NCBI GenBank assembly: GCA_963773605.1
Contig: CAVZBT010000006.1
Span: 186,001 to 250,000 of the forward strand
Direction: 5' to 3'
DNA: 64,000 nt
Origin: CAVZBT01 sp963773605
GTDB taxonomy: Bacteria > Acidobacteriota > UBA6911
Below the pieces are notes generated by a model. That model did not search any database. It was not told where the DNA came from and saw only the letters and a program-made list of their open reading frames with translations. This document shows, one piece after another, positions 30,391 through 39,341 of this stretch (its first letter is position 1; each line of letters opens with the position of its first letter). The translations under genes were made by a program, and so were the position numbers.

Positions 30391-30588
30391 TCAGCCCTTG
30401 ATCTTCTTGTCGCTGATGGCCAGCATCGCGAGGCCGAAGACGAGCATGAGGGCGCCCCACCTGAGATTGATGTTCATCCCGAGCGACTTCGCGTAGATCG
30501 CGGGGTCGCTGGTGAAGCCGTAGATCACGAGCAGAATCCCGAAGATCGTGAAGAGCAGCCCGATCGGCAGTTTGACATCCAGCCCCAT
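30391..30588 (-). CDS. Small two-helix membrane protein of unknown function
   Basis: 65 aa: membrane segments IGLLFTIFGILLVIYGF and GALMLVFGLAMLAI, with the loop TSDPAIYAKSLGMNINL and a basic tail SDKKIKG. It lies 99 nt downstream of the symporter gene in the same direction and is probably co-transcribed. I do not recognise a named family; a small accessory subunit of the transporter is possible but is inferred from position only. Confidence 0.6.
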   Translation of the reverse strand: MGLDVKLPIGLLFTIFGILLVIYGFTSDPAIYAKSLGMNINLRWGALMLVFGLAMLAISDKKIKG

Positions 30589-30687
30589 AAGTCCCTTCTT
30601 CCCCAGGTTGTTGGTTACGCCGACTGACGCCGACGTTCGCTGACCGGCCCGGCCGGCGCCTGATCGGCGTCAGTCTGCGTACCCTGT

Positions 30688-32286
30688 CTACCAGAACCAG
30701 ATGTTCAGCAGCACCGCCGCCACGACGATGGCCCAGGCGAGCGTGCCCGGCCGCGCATACCACGCGTGCACGCTGTCCTTCTCCTTTGGGGTGAGCGAGT
30801 AGACCAACCCCTTCAGCTCGGCGTCCGGTTTCTGTGCGGTCACGAGGCTGACCAGGATGGTGACGACGAAGCACGCCGTCCAGGCCGCAATGGCGCCGTA
30901 GAAGTTGGCGGTCATGTCGCTGCCGTAATGCAGGACCCCCTGCGCCACGAGCAGATAGTGCGTGGCGGCCGAGCCTATGCCGCTCAGCAGGCCCCAGAAA
31001 GCGCCCCACGGCGTGGCGCGCCGCCAGAACATGCCGAGCATGAACGTGGCGAAGAGCGGGGCGTTGAAGAACGAGAAGAGCAGCTGCATGTAGTCCATCA
31101 GGTTGTTGAAGCGCATCACGATGTATGCGGTCCCGACGCTGATGAGAACCCCGACGACCGTGGCCCAGCGGCCCATCCGCAAATAGTGGGCGTCGCTTTC
31201 GTTCGGGCGCAGATAGCTCTGGTAGATGTCGTAGGTCCAGACCGTGTTGAAGGCGGTGACGTTGCCCGCCATGCCGCTCATGAAGCTCGCCAGCAGCGCG
31301 GTGAGGCCAAGCCCGAGGAGCCCGGTCGGATAGTAGCGCGCCAGCATCAGGGGGAGTGCGTTGTTGTAGTCGGCCGTGACCTGCTCCGGCACCACGACGA
31401 TAGCGACCAGGCCGGGGAGAATGACCAGCAACGGGAAGAACATCTTGGGAACCGCGGCGATCAGGGGCGTGCGTTTGGCGGCGGTCATGTTGCGCGCCGC
31501 CATGGCCCGCTGGACGACCAGAAAGTCGGTGCACCAGTAGCCGAAGGAGAGCACGAACCCGAGCCCCATCACCATCCCGATCCACTCGATGCCCATCGGG
31601 TTGGAGGAGGTGCTGCCGAGGTTGGCCCAGGTGTGGGCATACCCGGCGGGGAGCCGCGCCAGCAGCCCGTCAAGGCCACCCACGTCCTTGAGCCCAAGAT
31701 AGGCGAGCGGCAGGAAGCCGATCACGATCAGGAAAAACTGCAGCACCTCGTTGTAGATCGACGAGGTCAGGCCGCCCCAGAAGACGTAGGCCAGCACGAC
31801 CCCGGCCGAGGCGAGGATCGAGAAGTCCATCGACCAGCCCAGGATACTGCGGAACACCAGCGCCATCGCGAACATGTTGATGCCGCTCATCAGCACCGTC
31901 ATGAAGGCGAACGAGATCGCGTTGAGCCCGCGGGTGGCCTCGTTGAACCGCAGCTTGAGGTACTCCGGCACGCTCCGGACTTTGCTGCCGTAGTAGAAGG
32001 GCATCATCCAGATGCCGACAAACACCATGGCCGGGAGGGCGCCGATCCAGTAGAAGTGGTTGGTGAGCATGCCGTACTTCGCCCCGTTGGCGGCCATGCC
32101 CATGACTTCCAGCGCCCCCAGGTTCGCGGCCATGAAGGCCAGCCCCGTGACCCACCCCGGAATCGCCCTGCCGGACAGAAAGAAATCCTCCGACGTGTGC
32201 ATGTACCTCTTCAAGACGTAGCCGACCGCGACGACGAAGACGAAATAGATGGCGATGATCGAGTAGTCGATCCAGGCTAGCTGCAT
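30688..32286 (-). CDS. Sodium:solute symporter (SSS family, SGLT-like)
   Basis: 532 aa with about 13-14 membrane helices. The N-terminus IDYSIIAIYFVFVVAVGYVLKRYMHTSEDFFLSGR is the typical SSS opening, AANLGALEVMGMAANG is the unwound helix-1 region that binds the substrate, and GLTALLASFMSGMAGNVTAFN is the helix-8 signature with the Ser/Thr of the sodium site. The closest character is the sugar (SGLT) branch, but the substrate cannot be fixed. ATG 32286 follows GAGGAG. Intact. Confidence 0.9.
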   Translation of the reverse strand: MQLAWIDYSIIAIYFVFVVAVGYVLKRYMHTSEDFFLSGRAIPGWVTGLAFMAANLGALEVMGMAANGAKYGMLTNHFYWIGALPAMVFVGIWMMPFYYGSKVRSVPEYLKLRFNEATRGLNAISFAFMTVLMSGINMFAMALVFRSILGWSMDFSILASAGVVLAYVFWGGLTSSIYNEVLQFFLIVIGFLPLAYLGLKDVGGLDGLLARLPAGYAHTWANLGSTSSNPMGIEWIGMVMGLGFVLSFGYWCTDFLVVQRAMAARNMTAAKRTPLIAAVPKMFFPLLVILPGLVAIVVVPEQVTADYNNALPLMLARYYPTGLLGLGLTALLASFMSGMAGNVTAFNTVWTYDIYQSYLRPNESDAHYLRMGRWATVVGVLISVGTAYIVMRFNNLMDYMQLLFSFFNAPLFATFMLGMFWRRATPWGAFWGLLSGIGSAATHYLLVAQGVLHYGSDMTANFYGAIAAWTACFVVTILVSLVTAQKPDAELKGLVYSLTPKEKDSVHAWYARPGTLAWAIVVAAVLLNIWFW

Positions 32287-32376
32287 GGCCTCTCCTCGTG
32301 GCTGGGGGTGCAGGCGCTATCTTCTATCACCAACGCCAGCGGTCCGTGAGAAAAAACAGCAATCGAATAGGGATAT

Positions 32377-32483
32377 GGAGTGCGGCGGCTCGACGCCGCC
32401 CCGTGTCCCGATGCCGCGATCCCGGCGGTGGAGGGCTGCGCCGAGGCGCAGCCCGGGAAAGCGGCGTCGAGCCGCCGCACTCC
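32377..32483. repeat. Family-1 palindromic interspersed repeat, copy g, with inverted flanks
   Basis: GGAGTGCGGCGGCTCGACGCCGC...GCGGCGTCGAGCCGCCGCACTCC, so the ends pair over more than 20 bp. Outside it, GAGAAAAAAC plus AGCAAT (32348-32363) is mirrored by ATTGCT plus GTTTTTTCTC (32486-32514), an extra inverted repeat not seen at other copies; the right arm overlaps the next gene's stop codon. Confidence 0.85.
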
Positions 32484-32512
32484 AAATTGCTGCTCCGCAT
32501 GGCGGTTTTTTC

Positions 32513-33773
32513 TCAGCGCCCCGGGCTGGTCTCCCGGACGAGGATGGCGGGGGTACGGTAGACGTGGCCCAGGGAACTGGACTCGACGACGGGCCAGCCG
32601 CGGATTTCGGTGAGCACCTCCAGCTGGTCTCCCTGGACCAGGATGGTGTCCTCGACCGAGACGGCGCCGGCCGACGGGTTCCACGCGAAGGCCTGCCCGC
32701 TGCGGACAAGCTCTGTCGACCCGGGCCGGGCAGAGCCACTCGCAATCGATGTAGCCGATGGCGCCCCCCTGCCCGGCCCGCATCGGGAGGGTGCGGCCCG
32801 CGCGGGCGTAATCTGCAGCGGCGGCGGCGAAAATGGCCCCCGCGGTGGCCCCTGGGAGCGTGCGCGCCCAGAGTCCCGCGTTGACCAGGGACACGGCGGC
32901 CATGTCCTTCGCGATGTCCGGGTCGAGCGGGGCGAAGCGCACCTGCCGGGCCATCCTGACCGTCAGCCCCCAGCGGCGCGCGGAGATGCCCAGCAGGACG
33001 GAACGCTCCAACCCGGTTTTCTCCGAAGCGGGCGCGAGGCCGTAGTCGCGGGCGCGGGCGTCGGCCGCGACCCGCACCCCTGCGGGCCGGATGGCGTGCC
33101 GCATCAGCCCAGCCGAAAGCAGCGCCTCGATGCCCCGTTCGGTCATGCCGGGCTCCAGGCGGCGGCAGGTCTCGCCGACCACCTCGGCGCAGCGCTTCCC
33201 GAGCCAGCGGTACTTGCGGATTTCAAAACCGGTGAGTGGTACGCGCAGCGCGTCGAGTTCGCGGTCGACCAAGCGTACGCCCGCGCACGTCGCGTCGGAG
33301 CCGATGGGCTTTTCGCCCGCGAGCTCGCGGGCGGCCGACTCCACCCGTTCGGGAGTGAATTGGTCCCAGGCGATGGTGCGCACCTCAAATCCGAACCCGT
33401 CGAGATCCTCCCGCGCGAGCCGCGCGACACCGGCGCCGGAGCCGATCAGGAAGCTTCGGCCGTCGTCCCGCACGAACACCGAGGCCGACGCCAGCTCCGG
33501 TTCTGCCGCACCCGCGGTAATCCAGGCCAAGTTCGGCGCGCTCGAGATCAGGACGCCACCAAGTTTCTCGCGAAGCAGAAAGGCCGTCAGCCGCGTCCGC
33601 TTCTCGGACGCTTCCTCGCGGCGCTCCGCGGGAGAGAGGATTTCCTCGGGGTACCACGATGCCTCCGGACCCGGCACGCGCTCGCGCGGCCCACACCCGC
33701 TCAGCAGGGTGACAACCAGGACGAGCACCGGGAGACGTCGCGCCTGCGGCAGGCGGGTCACAAAGCGGCTCAA
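32513..33773 (-). CDS. M24 (aminopeptidase P-like) lipoprotein, metal ligands apparently lost (one frameshift)
   Basis: About 419 aa. Lipoprotein signal LPVLVLVVTLLSGC with the lipid Cys at about residue 27. The rest follows the creatinase/aminopeptidase P layout: N-terminal domain (LISSAPNLAWITAG), then the pita-bread domain (IRKYRWLGKRCAEVVGETCRRLEPGMTERGIEALL) and EDTILVQGDQLEVLTEIRGWP. The usual D-D-H-E-E ligands are not apparent: the DxTRT region reads LTVRMARQ, and no H is found at the GHGVG position. It may therefore be a non-catalytic relative. One extra base near 32720 breaks the frame. The TTG start at 33773 overlaps the upstream stop codon, with GGGAGGGG before it, so translation is coupled to the DUF1684 gene. 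Confidence 0.65.
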
Positions 33774-34390
33774 TGCCCCTCCCCGAGAGGGTATTTCTTC
33801 TCTCCAGCCCGGACCGCGACAGGCAGGGTGTTTTCCGCCGGCGGGACTGGGCAGCTGAACGTCGAGTTGTAGGCGCACGAGGGGTTGTACGCCCGGTTGA
33901 AGTCCAGGTCATACATGCCCGACGTGTTCTCGCGCAGATCGATGTAGCGGCCGGCCCCGTAAGTCTCGGTGCCGGAAGTCGCGTCCCTGAACGGGACAAA
34001 GAGGTACGGTCCGCGCATGTCGGGGTTGTCCTCCATGCGGTAGGCCTGCAACCGGCACGGGTGACCGTCGATTTCGAAGGCGAAGTAGCCGTAGCGCAGA
34101 CCGCTGCGGATCTCGCCCGTGTTGGTCCCGATCCTTACCATCTCGGGACGAGGGTAGCGGTTCAGTTTGACGTGAAAGCCGAGCCGAGGGTCGACCGGGT
34201 AGTACGCCAGCCCGCCAAACTTCGCCTTGTCGCTCTCCGGGAGGGGCGAATTCGAGGCGGTCTTGTAGACCTTGTCCTTTTCGCGCCGCTCCAGGATCAG
34301 CGGGGCGCTGGCCGTGGCGCCCCCGGGTGAAGTCCCCGGCGCACATCCCTGCAGGGCGACAAGGCACAAGACCGCCAAAGCTCGTTTCAT
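33770..34390 (-). CDS. DUF1684 family lipoprotein
   Basis: 206 aa. Lipoprotein signal MKRALAVLCLVALQGC. Family hallmarks: FGGLAYYPVDPRLGFHVKL, GTNTGEIRSGLRYGYFAFEIDG, PYLFVPFRDATSGTETYGAGRYIDL, and the closing DFNRAYNPSCAYNSTFSCPVPPAENTLPVAVRAGE. DUF1684 proteins are widespread and of unknown function. TATAAT lies 6 nt before the ATG at 34390 with no Shine-Dalgarno, so the mRNA may be leaderless. The stop codon overlaps the start of the M24 lipoprotein. Confidence 0.85.
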   Translation of the reverse strand: MKRALAVLCLVALQGCAPGTSPGGATASAPLILERREKDKVYKTASNSPLPESDKAKFGGLAYYPVDPRLGFHVKLNRYPRPEMVRIGTNTGEIRSGLRYGYFAFEIDGHPCRLQAYRMEDNPDMRGPYLFVPFRDATSGTETYGAGRYIDLRENTSGMYDLDFNRAYNPSCAYNSTFSCPVPPAENTLPVAVRAGEKKYPLGEGH

Positions 34391-34408
34391 CCGCTGATTA
34401 TATCCGAA

Positions 34409-34526
34409 GTGGGCGGGCGCGGCTCGACCCCGCCCCAATGCGCCACAAACCACGAGTGATCAGCCGGACATGCAAGATCCCAGGGGCCGCGGCGGGCCGA
34501 CGCGGCCCACTGCGCCGCGGCCCACT
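34409..34526. repeat. Family-2 interspersed element, copy 4 (inverted)
   Basis: Inverted copy: GTGGGCGGGCGCGGCTCGACCCCGCCCC at the left and GGGCCGACGCGGCCCAC at the right, followed by a second GCCGCGGCCCAC at 34513-34524, like the doubled end of copy 1. It fills the divergent gap between the DUF1684 and LIC_10091-like genes and touches the putative DUF1684 promoter. Confidence 0.8.
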
Positions 34527-34583
34527 GCGGTGTGCTAAACTTTCAGCAATTGGCGACTCGGGTGTCGCTTCAGGATCACTGTC

Positions 34584-35680
34584 TTGCGAAAACTCCTGCT
34601 CCTCATCCTGTTTGCCCAGGTCGCGGCCGGCCCGGCTCCGGCCGGCGAGGCCGCCCCCCTTACCGCCAGCCAGTTCGGTAGCCTGATTGCCCGCATATCC
34701 GAGCAAGGCGGCTATTTCTGGAACGACAACTACGTCTCCAACGAGGCGTCGTACCTCCATCCGCTGCGCAAGCTCCATGAGCTCGGGGTGCAGGGCGGCG
34801 TCTACCTGGGGGTCGGACCAAATCAGAACCTCACCTACATCGCCAAGATCAGGCCCCGTTACGCTTTCATCGTGGACATCCGCCGCCAGAACTTCCTCGA
34901 GCACCTCCTGTTCAAGGCGCTGTTCCATTTTGCGCGCGATCGCCGGGAGTACCTGTCGCTGCTGCTGAGCCGCCCGCTCGCGCGAGGGCAACTCCGGGGC
35001 CAGGGTTACACCGTGGAAGAGTTGGTGGAGTCGCTCCGGACGGTCGAGCCGGACCCGTTTGTGTACAGCCGCACGCAGGCACGGGTGCGCAACTATCCTG
35101 TCGCAGGCAACGCCGCCTCGAACTCAGCCAGGCCGACCTGAATACCATCGACCGGATCCATCGGGCATTTTACGTGCGGGGGTTTTCGATCAAGTACGAC
35201 TACATTCCGGTCCCGACCCTCGGGGAGTTCCTGGTCGAGAAGGACCTCGACGGGCGGCCGCAGAATTTCCTCAACAGCTCCGAGGATTTCCGGTACGTCA
35301 AGCGGCTGGAGGAAGAAAACCGGATCATCCCCGTGATCGGCGATTTCGCGGGCCCGCACGCGCTGCGCGAGCTGGGCGCGTGGCTGCGGGAGCGGCGGGA
35401 AAATGTGACCGTGTTCTACACGTCCAACGTCGAGCAGTACCTGGTCCGCAACATGGTCTGGGGACAGTTCCTGAAAAACGCGGCGGAGCTGCCGCTCGCC
35501 GACAACGCCGTGTTTGTCCGGGCCTACTGGAGCAACCACATTTCGCACCCGGAGGGGGTCGCGGGCTACAAATTCACCCAGGTGCTGCAGTGGGCGAAGC
35601 CCTTTCTCGCGTCGTTTGACCCCGACCGCACGTATTCGTACTGGGATATCGTCACCCGGGGCACCATCAAGCTCCGCTGA
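34584..35680 (+). CDS. LIC_10091-like conserved protein (frameshifted)
   Basis: About 365 aa exported or membrane-anchored protein. Signal MRKLLLLILFAQVAAGPAPA, then LTASQFGSLIARISEQGGYFWNDNYVSNEASYLHP and the family core YLGVGPNQNLTYIAKIRPRYAFIVDIRRQNFLEHLLFKALF. The second half, from LELSQADLNTIDRIHRAFYVRG, includes GDFAGPHALRELGAWLRERRENVTVFYTSNVEQYL. It resembles the LIC_10091 family, which has a methyltransferase-like fold but no known activity. Frame is lost near 35100 (net minus one, or two extra bases). The TTG start at 34584 is a weak choice. Confidence 0.65.
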
Positions 35681-35712
35681 CTGGCCCGTGTCCGGCTTCC
35701 GTCTTCCGGCTG

Positions 35713-36357
35713 CTAGCTTCTGGGGGGGGCGCCGCCCCCGCCCACCGGGCGCTCCGCGACGAAGATACAGTTGAGTCCCCACATGAACCGCTGCCGGGCG
35801 ATGGGACGGAAACCGGCGGCGCGCAGCAGCCCGATGACTTCGCGCGTCGAGAGCCCCCAATCCTCTTCGTGCGCGATCCCGCGGTCGAGCTGGTCGGGGT
35901 CGTGGCGTTTGCGGATCGGGTGGCTGAAAACCCCGATCCAGCGAGGGATCATGGTGACGACGAGCCTGCCGCCGGGCTTCAGGACACGGGCGCACTCCTC
36001 GAGGGTCTCGCCGCGCCGGACGATGTGATTGAGGCAGGCAAGCAGAGAAACCGTATCGAAGCTGCCGGACTTAAAGGCTAGCCGGGCGCCGTCGCAAAGG
36101 GCGTCCGCCTCCGGGTAGGCGTGAATGTCGATCCCGAACCCCTTCCCGTGCTCCCGGACGAGCAGGTTGTTGCCGCAGCCGATGTCGAGCAGCCTCCCGC
36201 GACAGTATGGCAGGGCCATCCGGACGCGTTCATGGTCGATCGGGGTCAGCCCGAGCCGCGCGGAAACATCCTCGCCGAGCCACATGTTCACCGGGAAAAA
36301 GACGTGGTCAGCGACACGCTGGCACGCCGAGGCGCGCGCCCGGAAAGGGGCGGCCAT
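35713..36357 (-). CDS. Class I SAM-dependent methyltransferase
   Basis: 214 aa. Motif I LLDIGCGNNLLVREHG, acidic motif IDIHAYPEAD, then SGSFDTVSLLACLNHI and LKPGGRLVVTMIPRW, the usual post-motifs of class I methyltransferases (Methyltransf_11 type). Its ATG overlaps the stop codon of the glycosyltransferase gene (TGATG), so it is the third gene of a tightly coupled envelope-glycan operon. Substrate probably a lipid-linked sugar or quinone-like lipid; not determinable. The closing GGGGAPPRS is encoded just beside a GAAGCCG-type tract. Confidence 0.85.
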   Translation of the reverse strand: MAAPFRARASACQRVADHVFFPVNMWLGEDVSARLGLTPIDHERVRMALPYCRGRLLDIGCGNNLLVREHGKGFGIDIHAYPEADALCDGARLAFKSGSFDTVSLLACLNHIVRRGETLEECARVLKPGGRLVVTMIPRWIGVFSHPIRKRHDPDQLDRGIAHEEDWGLSTREVIGLLRAAGFRPIARQRFMWGLNCIFVAERPVGGGGAPPRS

Positions 36358-37118
36358 CAGGGACGCTCCGAGGTCGCCGCCGGGGTTGCCAGGGCGGGCC
36401 GTGCGACCACCTTGCGGCGGGAGGCCCAGCGGGCGCAAGCCCAGAACCCGAGGGCGGCGTTGAGAAGGACGTCCCGGATACCCGTCTGCGAGCGGTAGAG
36501 ACGGATCGCGGTCTTGAAATCGTTGTCGACGCGGAACCCGAGGCGGGCGGTGAGGATTGCGATCTCCTGGGCGCAGCTGTACCGGTGGCCCGTGTAGTAG
36601 TCCAGCAGCGGAGGGATCACGTTCAGGCGCATCCCTCGGAACCCCGACTCGACGTCGCGGTACCGGAAGCCGCTGCAGAGGGATCCCCACAGGCTCATCA
36701 GGTCGTTCCCCACGCGCTTGTAATAGGGGTAGAGACTGAAATCGCGGCAGGTGAGCGCCACGTCGAGCGCCTTGCTGCACATGTAGTCCCGCAGCGCGGG
36801 GATCTCGTCGGGGTCGTGCTGGCCGTCGGCGTCGATGGTGAACAGGAGGTCGTCGGGGTCGAGTTCGCCCCGCCCCATGCGGCCCGCGAGGAAGACGAAC
36901 CCCTCGCGCAGGGCCGATGACATGCCGCGGTTGAGGGGAAGCCGCAGGACAGCGGCCTCCGGCCGGCCGCGCGCCCACTCCCGGGCAAGTTCCAGGGAGC
37001 CGTCCGCGGACCCGTCGTCGACGACCACCACCCGGTCCACCCGCGCGGCGACCGGGCCCAGCACCGACACCAGGGTCGAAGCCTCGTTGTATACCGGGAT
37101 AAGCGCGATGGTTCTCAT
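36357..37118 (-). CDS. Family 2 glycosyltransferase (dolichol-phosphate mannosyltransferase-like)
   Basis: 253 aa GT-A enzyme. N-terminus IALIPVYNEASTLVSVL, VVVVDDGSADGS (nucleotide-binding D), NRGMSSALREGF, and LLFTIDADGQHDPDEIPAL with the D-x-D motif. The acceptor part shows CSGFRYRDVESGFRGMRL. The shape is that of polyprenyl-phosphate sugar transferases, which would load the sugar donor for the membrane glycosyltransferase encoded just upstream. The ATG at 37118 overlaps that gene's stop by four bases (ATGA). Confidence 0.88.
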   Translation of the reverse strand: MRTIALIPVYNEASTLVSVLGPVAARVDRVVVVDDGSADGSLELAREWARGRPEAAVLRLPLNRGMSSALREGFVFLAGRMGRGELDPDDLLFTIDADGQHDPDEIPALRDYMCSKALDVALTCRDFSLYPYYKRVGNDLMSLWGSLCSGFRYRDVESGFRGMRLNVIPPLLDYYTGHRYSCAQEIAILTARLGFRVDNDFKTAIRLYRSQTGIRDVLLNAALGFWACARWASRRKVVARPALATPAATSERP

Positions 37119-38992
37119 GGGCATCGGAAACGGTACAGCGTGACGTTGTTGCGGGAGTACACCGGGTCCATGCACCGGTCCCGGAACCGCCCGTCGAGGA
37201 AAAAGTATACTCCCCGCCGCGGCACGACCCCGGGCAAAGGCGCGATACCGTTATAGTTCAGGAGGACGTAGGTCACACCCGACGCGCGCATCTTGGCGAT
37301 GACCCCTTCCTCGGTCGTGTCCATCAGGATGCGGTCGGCTTCGACCGTGAACGAATAGAGGGTCGGCACCCGGGAATAGAACTGCGCCGCGTCGTTGAGC
37401 AGCAGTATGCGGTCCTGGCCGGTGAGATTCCGGTTGACGTAATCGTAGACATAGACGGAAGGCACATCGCGCAGCACATACTGTTCGGCAGTCTCCCGCC
37501 CCATCAGGTACGGCCCCGGGCACCTGTAGCTGTGCCAGTACGTCCATGCGCGCGCCCATAGCGGATAGACCGACGGCAACGCCATCACCGTCGCGGCGAC
37601 CAGCACGGCAATTGCGGCCAGGCGGCCCGGACGCAGCGTCGCGCGCGCCGCCGGGGCTGTCCCCAGGACACCCGCGACGGTCAAAAGGGCCAGCACCGGC
37701 GCCAGCGGGAGCAAATACCGGATTTCCTGCGCCGTCAGGCCCCAAGCCAGGAAATAGGCCCCGGCCAGCGCGAGGGCGTAACGGGTTTCGCGGCTCCTGC
37801 TGCGGAACAGCGCCAGCACGACTCCGGGGAGGAAGATCAGCCCCAGGGTGCCGCGGAAGGGGCCGGGGTGCAACGTCACCGTCCAGGGGAGCGTCAGGAG
37901 TGCCTGCCAGTCGCGGCCCACACCCTCGTTGGCATAGGCGGCCGCGGCGGCACTCTGCATCGACGGCGGGAAATACGGGCTTTGAAAGAAGCCGTTGGCA
38001 GCCGGGAAGACCGGGTTGCCGGTGTAGTACCACGCCCGCGCCGCCCAGGGGAGAAACAGCAGGAACGCCAGCGCCCCATAGCGCAATATCGTGCGGGCCG
38101 CATCACCCGGGGTGCTGCGGCGCACGACGAGCAGGTGCCAGGCCATGATGCCCAGCAGCGGCGGGACCCAGAAGACCGCATGGTACTTGCACCCGAACGC
38201 CAGGCCGAGCGCAAGCGCCGAAAGCCTGAGTCCGCCCTCGCTGCCGGTCCGCGTCCACTCGAGCAGCGCGCAGACCGCAATGGCCGAGTACAGCGTCAGC
38301 GGCAGATCTATCAGTGCCGTCGTCGCCTCGTAGATTGCGACCGGGCAACTCCAGAACAGGGCCGCGGCCGCGACGCCGTGGGTGCGGCCCCACCACTCCC
38401 GCGCGACGCCGCAAAGGACCGCCCCGACCAGCACATAGGCCAGGACGTTGACCAGCTTCACAAGCCCCAGCCCGGAGTACAGGAACGCCGTGATGTAGGA
38501 CATCAGCGGCAGCGCCGGCATCACGCTGCTCCAGTTGTTGGCGACAAAGCCGGCGCGGTGCGCCGCGGCGGCGTCACGTGCGTAAGGGAGATGCACGTTC
38601 AGCGCGTCGAACGCGAGTTCAGGCGCCGCGGCGGAGGCCAGCGCGATGGCGATGTACAGGGCCGAGAGGATGCCGAGTACCGCCGCCGCGGCCAGATCCG
38701 CGCGGCCCCAGGGTGGATCCGTTCTGACCGCGATAAGACGGCGGTCCAGCCGGAGGGCGACGAAGGCCAGCGCCGCGCAGACCGCGACTACCCAGGAGTA
38801 CAGCAGACCGCACAAACCGAGCAGCAGAGTCCAGAGACCCCACAGACCGATCCCGATCGACAGCGCCGCCGGGTACCCGAAAGCGTGGCCGCCCCCGGCG
38901 AGGCGCTCCACGACCCGGCGCCCAAGCGGGGCCCAGAGCAGGAGCGCAAACACCGCGCACAGTGTCAGATCCTTCGCAGCCTGAAGTAACAT
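37115..38992 (-). CDS. Membrane glycosyltransferase, ArnT/PMT (GT39)-like
   Basis: 625 aa with about a dozen membrane helices and a C-terminal soluble domain (about residues 480-625). The first periplasmic loop ALASAAAPELAFDALNVHLPYARD carries the acidic D-x-L-x-H pattern of GT-C enzymes such as ArnT, which use polyprenyl-phosphate sugars. First gene of the operon with GT2 and methyltransferase, so the unit probably builds or decorates an envelope glycan. The ATG at 38992 has no clear Shine-Dalgarno. A long leader upstream holds a strong hairpin and a tiny ORF. Confidence 0.8.
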   Translation of the reverse strand: MLLQAAKDLTLCAVFALLLWAPLGRRVVERLAGGGHAFGYPAALSIGIGLWGLWTLLLGLCGLLYSWVVAVCAALAFVALRLDRRLIAVRTDPPWGRADLAAAAVLGILSALYIAIALASAAAPELAFDALNVHLPYARDAAAAHRAGFVANNWSSVMPALPLMSYITAFLYSGLGLVKLVNVLAYVLVGAVLCGVAREWWGRTHGVAAAALFWSCPVAIYEATTALIDLPLTLYSAIAVCALLEWTRTGSEGGLRLSALALGLAFGCKYHAVFWVPPLLGIMAWHLLVVRRSTPGDAARTILRYGALAFLLFLPWAARAWYYTGNPVFPAANGFFQSPYFPPSMQSAAAAAYANEGVGRDWQALLTLPWTVTLHPGPFRGTLGLIFLPGVVLALFRSRSRETRYALALAGAYFLAWGLTAQEIRYLLPLAPVLALLTVAGVLGTAPAARATLRPGRLAAIAVLVAATVMALPSVYPLWARAWTYWHSYRCPGPYLMGRETAEQYVLRDVPSVYVYDYVNRNLTGQDRILLLNDAAQFYSRVPTLYSFTVEADRILMDTTEEGVIAKMRASGVTYVLLNYNGIAPLPGVVPRRGVYFFLDGRFRDRCMDPVYSRNNVTLYRFRCP

Positions 38993-39125
38993 GGTGATGT
39001 CGCCGCCGCTGCCGACAAAAGGGTATTCAGCATATAACGACCGCGCCCCGCAAAGAAAACGCAACTTTTTTCGCGCGGCCTTCGTCTTAACAAGTACCCA
39101 TTCAATAACCTCCTTCGGGAGCGAC

Positions 39126-39151
39126 GGGGGCGAAATGGGAGTTTCGCCCCC
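39126..39151. other. Perfect 10-bp hairpin in a divergent intergenic region
   Basis: GGGGGCGAAA-TGGGAG-TTTCGCCCCC. It has no T-tract on either side, so a standard terminator is unlikely. On the minus strand it is followed by GAAGGAGGT and a four-codon ORF (ATG at 39101, stop at 39087) before the GT-C gene, an arrangement like a leader with an attenuator (inference). Confidence 0.55.
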
Positions 39152-39262
39152 GCCGCTCTTTATCGCTGCCTCGTGAACCTTGCCGCCCGACGCAGCATCA
39201 AAACCAGCAGATCGTATGGGTGTGTGCCGCGCAGATCCACCGCAGGTGTCTCCGTGAAGCCC

Positions 39263-39292
39263 TTGTGTGCTTCTGCCCGAGGGTGGTATGAT
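39263..39292 (+). promoter_or_regulatory. Probable promoter of the exported protein gene at 39342
   Basis: TTGTGT (39263-39268) and TATGAT (39287-39292) with an 18-bp spacer, 49 nt before the ATG. Confidence 0.45.
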
Positions 39293-39341
39293 TATTTGTT
39301 CTTATCAAGGACCGGATGCGTCCGGTAGCGTGGGAGGCTTT

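Noticed and set aside
39126..39151. Rho-independent terminator
   Set aside because: The stem is perfect, but no T-run follows on either strand, and it lies in a divergent, not convergent, region.
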